The position numbers and the translations under genes were made by a program. The notes under the pieces are model-generated. The model saw only the letters and a list, made by a program, of their open reading frames with translations, had not been told where the DNA came from and did not search any database. Below, piece by piece: positions 41,528-46,929 of a stretch of DNA of 46,929 nucleotides. The stretch is from Chitinispirillales bacterium (GTDB lineage: Bacteria; Fibrobacterota; Chitinivibrionia; Chitinivibrionales; Chitinispirillaceae), in assembly GCA_031281485.1 (NCBI GenBank), contig JAITFI010000097.1, positions 1 through 46,929 of the forward strand, written 5' to 3'. How positions within the stretch are numbered: the stretch's first letter is position 1; every line of letters begins with the position of its first letter.

Positions 41528-42710
41528 GCCTCGCCGCCTTTCGGGCCGGATAGAATCCGAAGAACACTCCCACGAATCCGGAGAAACCCATCGACATCAG
41601 TATAGTCTGCGGCGCGAACACTGTCGTCACGCCTACGAAATTGTTCATCACCCAAATAAGAGCGATCGACAACGCCACGCCGATAAGCCCGCCTGTCACG
41701 CTTAAAACTATAGCCTCTATCAAAAACTGCATTAAGATATCGCCCTCACGCGCCCCAACGGCCATCCTGATTCCGATTTCGCGCGTGCGTTCCGTAACCG
41801 ATACGAGCATGATGTTCATGATGCCGATGCCGCCGACCACGAGAGAAATGCCGGCTATCGCGCCGAGGAGCATGGTCATTACGCGGGCGGTCTCGGTGGC
41901 GCGTTCCATCATCTCCGATTGGTTGCGGATGTTGAAGTCGTTGTCCGCCGACGGCGCGAGCCTATGCGCCGCCCGCAACGCCTCCTCCGCTTGCGCCTGA
42001 ACGTCGTTTATCGCATCCATCGACTCGGCGCTGATCATTATCTGATCGACGAAGCGCGTCGTGCCGTTCATCCTCTGCATGACCGTGGTGACCGGCATCA
42101 GAAGTATGTCGTCCTGATCGTCGCCCGCCGGGCCCTGCCCGCGCTCACGCAACACTCCGACCACCTTGACGGGGATCGCGCCCACGCGGATGGATTGTCC
42201 GACGGGATCGAGATTGGGGAAGAGTTCTTTTGCCACGGTCTTGCCGATAACGGCGATCTTCGCCGAACTCTTGGCGTCCTGCTCGGTGAACATGACGCCG
42301 TCGGCTAGCTCCCAACCGCGAATCGCGAGGTAATCGGCGGCGACGCCGAGCGCCTGGGTGCGCCAGTTGCCCGCGCCGCCCACAATCTGCCCCGTAGCGC
42401 GGGAAACCGGCGAGATGGCCGCGACGCCGGGCAGACCGCGAAGCTTGTCAACGTCATGTATGGTGAGCGTGCGCATACCTTGAGCAATGCGAATACCGCC
42501 GCGGCTCATGTTGCCCGGCCGGATGGTCAACACATTAGTCCCCATTGACTCAATCTGTTGACGAATATCAAGCTGAGCGCCCTCGCCTATAGACACCATG
42601 ACCACTACGGAGGCTACACCGATGATGATGCCGAGCATAGTGAGAAGAGAGCGTACACGGTTACGCAGAATGCTCTTTCCGGCGGTTTTGACCAGACTAG
42701 TTATACGCAT
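41496..42710 (-). CDS. MacB-like ABC transporter permease (FtsX family)
   Basis: The 404-residue protein has the MacB permease layout: an N-terminal membrane helix (about 20-42, RSLLTMLGIIIGVASVVVM), a large periplasmic MacB_PCD-type domain (about 45-270), and three C-terminal helices with VVGGIGIMNIMLVSVTERTREIGIRMAVGA and YPARKAARLNPIQALRFE. It would move substrates from the periplasm with a MacA-like adaptor. The ATPase domain is not fused and no ATPase gene is adjacent, although macA-ATPase-permease is the common order. It lies 112 bp after the macA-like gene, separated by a two-hairpin repeat. Confidence 0.9.
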   Translation of the reverse strand: MRITSLVKTAGKSILRNRVRSLLTMLGIIIGVASVVVMVSIGEGAQLDIRQQIESMGTNVLTIRPGNMSRGGIRIAQGMRTLTIHDVDKLRGLPGVAAISPVSRATGQIVGGAGNWRTQALGVAADYLAIRGWELADGVMFTEQDAKSSAKIAVIGKTVAKELFPNLDPVGQSIRVGAIPVKVVGVLRERGQGPAGDDQDDILLMPVTTVMQRMNGTTRFVDQIMISAESMDAINDVQAQAEEALRAAHRLAPSADNDFNIRNQSEMMERATETARVMTMLLGAIAGISLVVGGIGIMNIMLVSVTERTREIGIRMAVGAREGDILMQFLIEAIVLSVTGGLIGVALSIALIWVMNNFVGVTTVFAPQTILMSMGFSGFVGVFFGFYPARKAARLNPIQALRFE

Positions 42711-42735
42711 TTTTTGATTTTGATTTTGATTTTAT

Positions 42736-42784
42736 ATATGCGGGGTTTAGCCCCGCATATCCTATGAAGCCCCGAAGGGGCTTC
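42736..42784 (+). repeat. Two-hairpin intergenic repeat, copy C
   Basis: ATATGCGGGG (42736-42745) pairs with CCCCGCATAT (42751-42760); the second hairpin is GAAGCCCC-gaa-GGGGCTTC (42766-42784), followed by GTCTAAAAAAGATTTTAAAG. It fills the spacer between the adaptor and permease genes. Confidence 0.9.
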
Positions 42785-42822
42785 GTCTAAAAAAGATTTT
42801 AAAGATTTTGTCTTACTGTGTT

Positions 42823-44298
42823 TTACATCCTTCTCGGCCCGCCGCCCCCGCCACCCGGCGTAAGCGGATTATTCTGTTTCTTCTTATCCGACGGCGGCTT
42901 CTTGTCCTTGTCGCTCCTCACTTCGCTGACGACGACCTTCATCCCCTCGGTCAAATCATCTCTTCCGGTGACGACGGTCGTCACGCCGTCGCTCAATCCT
43001 ATCCTTACGAACACCGGTTTGAACGCGCCGTTTTCGTCCAATGTCCACAGGACTCCGCGGCTGCCCGTAACGCCGGCGGGAGGTCTCTTCCCTCCCCCGC
43101 CCTGACCGCCCTCGCGGCGGCCTTCGCCGCGGCCGCCGCCGTCCTTGCGGCGTTCTCTATCCATTTTGAATTGACCGTCGCCGCCGCCCATCATCCCGCC
43201 GCCTTCGTTTTTAATCACGGCCATCTTAATCCCCCCAACGCCGTCAGCGTCCGGCATCATCCCTCCGTCCATCCCGATGCCGCCCTCCCTCGCCGCTTTG
43301 CGTTCGTCCATCATCTTCTTCAACTTATCCTGCGCCTCTTTCGGCGGCTGGAAGCGGAATACCGACGCCGGGACCGTCAGGGCGTTTGTCTCCCGCGCCT
43401 CTATGAACTCCACGTTCGCCGTCATGCCCGGCAGCAGCGTCCCGTCGTTATTATCGGCTAATATCACCACGGTATAGGTAACGACGTTCTGCACGACATC
43501 CGGCTGCAACCTGATCTGGCTCACCGTTCCCGCGTACTTCTTGTCGGGATACGCCTGAACCGAAAAGCGCACTTCCTGCGCCGTCTTTATCTTGCCGATG
43601 TCGGTCTCGTCCACCTGCGCCATGATCTTCATCTTCTTCAAGTCTTCGGCGATGACGAACAGCGTTGGGGCGCTGAGGCTCGCCGCGACCGTTTGCCCGA
43701 CATCCACGGCGCGCTTGATGACCGTCCCGCGCACGGGCGAGCGGATGGTGGCGTAGCGCACGTTCTCGGACGCGGTGGTGACCGCCGCCTTAGCCACCTG
43801 CAGCGAGGCCTTCTGCGACAGGTAGTCGGTCCGCGCCTTGGTGAAGTCCTGCTCGGAGATCAGCCCCTTCTCGAACAGCACCTCCCCGCGCTTGAACTCC
43901 TGCTCGCTCTGTACGAACAGCGCCTCCGCCCGCGAGTATGAGGCCTGCGCCTCCGTCAGCTTGCTCGTGAGCACGCTGCGGTCGATCTCCGCGATGATCT
44001 GCCCCGCCTTGACGGTGTCGTTGAAATCGACCAGCACCTTTTCGACTGTGCCGGAGACCTGCGTCCCGACCTCCACGGAGCCCACCGGGTCGAGCGTGCC
44101 GGTGCTGACGATCACGCGCTCCACGGAACCGCGTGAGACGGGGACGGTCTCGTACTCCTTGGGCCGGTTGTCGACGGTCTGTTGATAGCGATAATAACCG
44201 TACACGCCCCCGCCGGAGAGCAGAAGGAGTATAACGACGGCTATTATCGCTTTGACTGCGGATTTTGACTTGGGTTTGGGCTTGGATTCCATAACCAT
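42823..44298 (-). CDS. MacA-like periplasmic adaptor (HlyD family)
   Basis: The protein (491 residues from ATG 44298, 489 from ATG 44292) has an N-terminal membrane anchor (about 18-38), a barrel-sandwich/lipoyl domain (EVGTQVSGTVEKVLVDFNDTVKAGQIIAEID), a coiled-coil hairpin (SKLTEAQASYSRAEALF), and a beta-barrel domain (FSVQAYPDKKYAGTV). The membrane-proximal part contains a long low-complexity insertion rich in Gly, Met, Asp and Lys/Arg (about residues 345-445). Such adaptors link a MacB-type transporter to a TolC-type channel; neither ATPase nor channel is in the window. An open frame continues upstream into a repeat and is not coding. Confidence 0.88.
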   Translation of the reverse strand: MVMESKPKPKSKSAVKAIIAVVILLLLSGGGVYGYYRYQQTVDNRPKEYETVPVSRGSVERVIVSTGTLDPVGSVEVGTQVSGTVEKVLVDFNDTVKAGQIIAEIDRSVLTSKLTEAQASYSRAEALFVQSEQEFKRGEVLFEKGLISEQDFTKARTDYLSQKASLQVAKAAVTTASENVRYATIRSPVRGTVIKRAVDVGQTVAASLSAPTLFVIAEDLKKMKIMAQVDETDIGKIKTAQEVRFSVQAYPDKKYAGTVSQIRLQPDVVQNVVTYTVVILADNNDGTLLPGMTANVEFIEARETNALTVPASVFRFQPPKEAQDKLKKMMDERKAAREGGIGMDGGMMPDADGVGGIKMAVIKNEGGGMMGGGDGQFKMDRERRKDGGGRGEGRREGGQGGGGKRPPAGVTGSRGVLWTLDENGAFKPVFVRIGLSDGVTTVVTGRDDLTEGMKVVVSEVRSDKDKKPPSDKKKQNNPLTPGGGGGGPRRM

Positions 44299-44362
44299 AA
44301 ATATAATATCCGCAAAATCTTTAAAATCAAATTCTTTAAAATCTTTAAAATCTTTTTTAGAC

Positions 44363-44420
44363 GGAAGTGCGCGATAAATCGCGCCCTTCCATAGGATATG
44401 CGGGGCTAAACCCCGCATAT
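44363..44420 (-). repeat. Two-hairpin intergenic repeat, copy D
   Basis: The variable hairpin runs 44363-44390 (GGAAG/CTTCC with GCGCGAT/ATCGCGC) and is the exact reverse complement of that in copy A. The constant hairpin is 44396-44405 with 44411-44420. The outer A/T-rich flanks also match copy A. It faces copy E head to head. Confidence 0.9.
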
Positions 44421-44468
44421 AAAGTCAACGTCAAAGTCAAAATCGGTGTTTTTAGCTTTTGATTTTAT

Positions 44469-44540
44469 ATATGCGGGGTTTGGCTTCGCCGAGATAAACA
44501 AGTTAGCCCCGCATATCCTATGAAGCCCCGAAGGGGCTTC
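44469..44540 (+). repeat. Two-hairpin intergenic repeat, copy E, with enlarged loop
   Basis: ATATGCGGGG (44469-44478) and CCCCGCATAT (44507-44516) are the same arms as in the other copies, but the loop has grown from 5 to 28 bases by an insertion that can form its own small hairpin (GGCTTCGCC). The second hairpin GAAGCCCC-gaa-GGGGCTTC (44522-44540) equals that of copy C. With copy D it forms an inverted pair filling a 336-bp gene-free region. Confidence 0.9.
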
Positions 44541-44634
44541 GTCTAAAAAAGATTTAAAGAATTTGACTTTAAAGATTTTAAAAGATTTTTAGAATATTTT
44601 CTGTTTTCATAAACTTTTCAATGATCGGGCTTGT

Positions 44635-45048
44635 TCACGATACGTATTCGTATCCCAAATCTTTAAGTTTTGATTTTGTGAATTCCAATATATTACGCGC
44701 GTGGTCAAGCGCTTGGTTCATATCAGAAACCGTTAATTTTATACCTGACGGATAGCGCATTGCTTTCGCGTATGCGTTCAATGCCGTACATACCGCATCA
44801 AGAGTATTAAAATCCAAAGAGTGTTGCATGCACTGCTTCAGTAATTTTACGAGATCATGCTCTTTGATCCGCGTACCTTCTTTGGCAATCGTATACGCCT
44901 TTAAAATCTTTTCTGCGGATTGCTGGCAATGATTGCACGCGATTCTCGGCGAATACGGATTATTCGCTTTCGCAATCGCGACGGCGCAATCGTAATCGTC
45001 TTGGGCGTACTGAATCCATTCTTTTACATCTAAAATATCGTCATTCAT
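44635..45048 (-). CDS. HEPN domain protein of a MNT-HEPN pair
   Basis: The 137-residue helical protein has the HEPN pattern: WIQYAQDDYDCAVAI, then RIACNHCQQSAEKILKAYTI, KEHDLVKLLKQC and ALDHARNILEF. RIACNH fits an R-x4-H spacing but lies earlier than the catalytic motif of HepT-type RNases, so activity is uncertain. MNT-HEPN modules are toxin-antitoxin systems in which the nucleotidyltransferase modifies and silences the HEPN RNase. The start overlaps the end of the upstream nucleotidyltransferase gene by 8 bp. Confidence 0.87.
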   Translation of the reverse strand: MNDDILDVKEWIQYAQDDYDCAVAIAKANNPYSPRIACNHCQQSAEKILKAYTIAKEGTRIKEHDLVKLLKQCMQHSLDFNTLDAVCTALNAYAKAMRYPSGIKLTVSDMNQALDHARNILEFTKSKLKDLGYEYVS

Positions 45049-45364
45049 ATAACACGACTCCTTGCTTCATTATGTCGTTTTGGAACGTGCCGGAACACTT
45101 TGCCCGTGCTGCAAACTCGTCTTGATTGTACGCAAACAAATCTAACGATGTATCCGCGACATAAAATAATTTCATCTGCAACTCTATTGAAACGTCTAAC
45201 GGACGCCTATCTTTCACCGTCGTCAGGACGCACAAATCAATGTCACTCCTTGGGGTCTCCTCGCCTCTGGCGTAGGAGCCGAAGAGGATGATCTTTGTTA
45301 CGAGGCCGGTTCCGGCCAGCGTGCTTACGATTCTGTCTAATTCGGCCTTGATGTTTTCGTTCAT
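45041..45364 (-). CDS. Minimal nucleotidyltransferase (MNT) of a MNT-HEPN pair
   Basis: The 107-residue protein has the polymerase-beta-type motif ILFGSYARGEETPRSDIDLCV (GSxxRGxxxxxSDxDL), with the third acidic residue probably in DTSLDLFAY. Characterised MNT partners add AMP to the HEPN toxin. ATG 45364 follows AGGGGC; the longer open frame adds 18 residues without support. The pair is in accessory DNA next to repeats and the FISUMP gene. Confidence 0.88.
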   Translation of the reverse strand: MNENIKAELDRIVSTLAGTGLVTKIILFGSYARGEETPRSDIDLCVLTTVKDRRPLDVSIELQMKLFYVADTSLDLFAYNQDEFAARAKCSGTFQNDIMKQGVVLYE

Positions 45365-45669
45365 ACCTACGCCCCTTTGGTATGAATTAATATAATATAT
45401 CGGCGGCTGCAGTGTCAAATTTTCGCAAAAAAATCGCCGCCCAGAGCTACCCTACCCCACGAAGCGCGAGAGAAGCCCCAAATAGCTCTGGATTCTGACG
45501 CTTTGCTTGCTGTGATCGCGAGGCGGGTTTATAGAAGGATTATAGGATTAAAAATCAACATCAACTTCAACATACACGCAACGCTTTTGACGTTTAATCC
45601 TAAAATCCTTATAATCCTACTAATCCTAGTTCAGACGTTTTTCCCTCACTGCGCCTATCGCGTCCCGCG
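45365..45669. other. Gene-free spacer with inverted repeats
   Basis: No coding region is supported. CCAGAGCTA (45441-45449) pairs perfectly with TAGCTCTGG (45483-45491). AGGATTATAGGATTA (45536-45550) faces the arm at 45589-45636, which contains the complement of the same units. Confidence 0.5.
45589..45636 (-). repeat. Left inverted-repeat arm flanking the FISUMP gene
   Basis: This 48-bp arm starts GACGTTTAATCCT on the outside and ends CTAGTTCAGAC on the inside, 33 bp beyond the FISUMP stop. Its reverse complement matches the arm at 46608-46658 in both end blocks (GTCTGxACTAGGATTAG and AGGATTAAACGTC), with a changed middle. Its inner 25 bases recur exactly at 12717-12741. Confidence 0.75.
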
Positions 45670-46566
45670 TCAGTCCTGGAGGCACCTAACAGAGTACCCG
45701 TCGTTCTTGTCGCCACCGTACTCGTACTTGTACACATCGTCGCCGTCGTAGGACATGTGCCATCTGTAGGCGCTACTAGCATTCTCCGTGGCCGTCCACC
45801 AGTAGCCGCCGTAGCCGAAACTGCCGAAACTGCCAGTGGAGAAACGGATGCCACCGGGCAAGGCCGAAAAACCGTAGTCATCCGTACCGTTGCCGTTGTT
45901 GTTCCAACTGTATGTCGATTTCAGCGCCTTACCAGCCGCATTACCGCCCGACGCCGTTACCAAATCGTTCCACTCCTTTTGCGACGGCAGGTGCCAACCC
46001 GTAGGACACGCTGTCTTCGCTGTGTTCCAATCGTACAGCCTGCCGTATTTTTCACAGTTGGAATTATCGCCTCCGTAACACCACGAATTACCCGTCTGGT
46101 AATTCAGGTTCTGCGCCATCCACGTTTTGCCGCCTATCTTTACGGAACGATACTTCTGACCGTTCCTCGAATCGGTGAAATAAGTAGACATCTTCTCTAC
46201 CCTCTGTTCCGCTTCTTTCTTTTTCTTATTTTTGTATTCCTCCACCTTGTCTTTCCTTACCCATACAACCACCTCGCCGTCATCAAATGTCCGCGTAAAT
46301 TCATAACCGGACAGATTATAGTCGCCAATCTTCGATGTATTCCCGCTCGACAGCACAAAGCGTTTCCCCTCGGTTTTCCACGTAATGTTTCCGTCGCCGA
46401 CAGCGCCTGTACCATCCTTAAATAACTCTACATTCTGACCGTCTTTTATACTCACCCACTGACCAACCAAGTTTGCCGGATTGTCGCCGTTAGACACACA
46501 AACCGACTCAACCACCAACACCGCCGTTAACAACAGCGCCCGCCCCTGCCGTGTAATGAAACTCAT
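45670..46566 (-). CDS. Secreted FISUMP-domain protein
   Basis: The 298-residue protein has an N-terminal signal sequence (about 1-29, ALLLTAVLVVESVCVSNG), a beta-rich N-terminal domain with WVSIKDGQNVELFKDGTG, a charged spacer, and a C-terminal FISUMP domain (about 128-298): FTDSRNGQKYRSVKIGGKTW, MAQNLNYQT, SWCYGGDNSNCEKYGRLYDW, ACPTGWHLPSQKEW, YWWTATENA, SVRCLQD. The domain is expanded in Fibrobacter and is thought to be extracellular or cell-surface; its function is unknown. The gene is flanked on both sides by inverted repeat arms. Confidence 0.9.
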   Translation of the reverse strand: MSFITRQGRALLLTAVLVVESVCVSNGDNPANLVGQWVSIKDGQNVELFKDGTGAVGDGNITWKTEGKRFVLSSGNTSKIGDYNLSGYEFTRTFDDGEVVVWVRKDKVEEYKNKKKKEAEQRVEKMSTYFTDSRNGQKYRSVKIGGKTWMAQNLNYQTGNSWCYGGDNSNCEKYGRLYDWNTAKTACPTGWHLPSQKEWNDLVTASGGNAAGKALKSTYSWNNNGNGTDDYGFSALPGGIRFSTGSFGSFGYGGYWWTATENASSAYRWHMSYDGDDVYKYEYGGDKNDGYSVRCLQD

Positions 46567-46607
46567 AAAAACCTCCGTTAGTGAATGTGAAAATGGTTAT
46601 AAATACT

Positions 46608-46658
46608 GTCTGGACTAGGATTAGCAGGATTAAAAGACAGATTATAGGATTAAACGTC
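46608..46658 (+). repeat. Right inverted-repeat arm flanking the FISUMP gene
   Basis: The arm starts GTCTGGACTAGGATTAG on the gene side, 42 bp from the FISUMP start codon, and ends AGGATTAAACGTC on the outside. It is inverted relative to the arm at 45589-45636. An AGACAG insertion distinguishes its middle. Confidence 0.75.
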
Positions 46659-46876
46659 AACAGCGAAAAAAGCATAGAAAACACACCGTCGCAAACAGCG
46701 TTTAAACCGCGTTTACGACGTTTTGTTGTCGGGGAATCAAAAATGCTTCCCAATGGCGTTATCGTTGATTTACGGGGCATATACGCCCCTTTTAGGGGTA
46801 TTATAAAAGCAACCCCTAAAAAATTATGTGCATGTGCCGGACGTGTGGTGGTTGGTGGTGGTTGGTGGGGGTGGGT

Positions 46877-46901
46877 GGGGGGGGGGGGGGGGGGGGGGGG
46901 G
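46877..46901 (+). repeat. Poly-G homopolymer (25 G)
   Basis: A run of 25 G follows a GGTGGTTGGTGGTGG-type tract near the window end. It could be a real phase-variable or G-quadruplex tract, or an assembly artefact at a contig edge; true length is uncertain. Confidence 0.7.
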
Positions 46902-46929
46902 TTTGGTTGTACAAGTGAGAGTGGGTTAC

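Larger units (their letters stand above)
46567..46929. other. Gene-free window end with repeat arm and poly-G tract
   Basis: No gene is supported. It holds the right FISUMP repeat arm (46608-46658), small hairpins GGGGCATATACGCCCC and CCCCTTTTAGGGG near 46776-46798, a GGTGGTT-rich tract and a 25-base G homopolymer (46877-46901). Confidence 0.6.

Noticed and set aside
44299-44418. N-terminal extension of the macA-like frame
   Set aside because: It would translate repeat copy D and A/T-rich runs into DFKDFKEF-type sequence; the membrane anchor and family homology begin at 44298 or 44292.
45757-46425. 222-residue open frame antisense to the FISUMP gene
   Set aside because: Arg-rich shadow frame; the FISUMP motifs on the other strand are unmistakable.

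Overview
The window looks like a chromosomal segment of a Gram-negative, motile member of Fibrobacterota. The main clue is the protein at 45670-46566, which ends in the Fibrobacter succinogenes major paralogous (FISUMP) domain. Supporting clues are a FliS flagellar chaperone, a methyl-accepting chemotaxis protein, a Tol-Pal-type YbgC thioesterase, an AsmA-like envelope protein and a MacAB-type exporter. The exact lineage is inference; FISUMP domains also occur outside this phylum.

Layout. Positions 1-4871: a PD-(D/E)XK-like accessory gene, a long structured intergenic region, then a division/RNA-decay block (zapB-like, zapA, a candidate small RNA, rny, ymdB). Positions 5072-9422: a DUF5618 gene, a MITE-like repeat, a Phd-YoeB toxin-antitoxin pair and a BatA-like/DUF58 pair. 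Positions 9622-17426: two tRNA genes and the translation cluster thrS-infC-rpmI-rplT-pheS-pheT, where infC appears to start at an ATC codon and the pheS-pheT spacer holds degenerate tandem repeats plus a GC-rich hairpin array. Positions 17555-19737: laterally acquired or decaying material (AT-rich DUF2726 gene, triple-frameshifted yhcG). Positions 19769-25295: a namZ-murU-amgK-ispF muropeptide-recycling operon and a Ski2/Mtr4-like helicase. Positions 25324-33276: chemoreceptor, ftsY, HDOD, mtaB, double-STAS and mutL. Positions 33445-38244: tRNA-Leu, fliS, an AsmA-like gene, a sigma-54 activator overlapping ybgC, and a repair-type radical SAM protein. Positions 38394-46929: accessory DNA with a second MITE copy, an Rpn nuclease operon, an alpha-amylase, a MacAB-like exporter, a MNT-HEPN pair and a FISUMP gene.

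The most interesting signals are these. (1) The Rpn nuclease gene carries an internal ribosome-binding site and start for its C-terminal domain, and that module has been tandemly duplicated into a separate downstream mini-gene with the same ribosome-binding site; this looks like a gene-within-gene antitoxin plus a free-standing second antitoxin. (2) The FISUMP gene is flanked by about 50-bp inverted repeats, a possible route for amplifying this paralog family; part of the repeat recurs between infC and rpmI. (3) Five copies of a two-hairpin intergenic repeat occur in which the second hairpin keeps its fold while its sequence changes. (4) Two diverged copies of a 107-139-bp element have terminal inverted repeats. 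All functional readings here come from reading the sequence; no database search was run.
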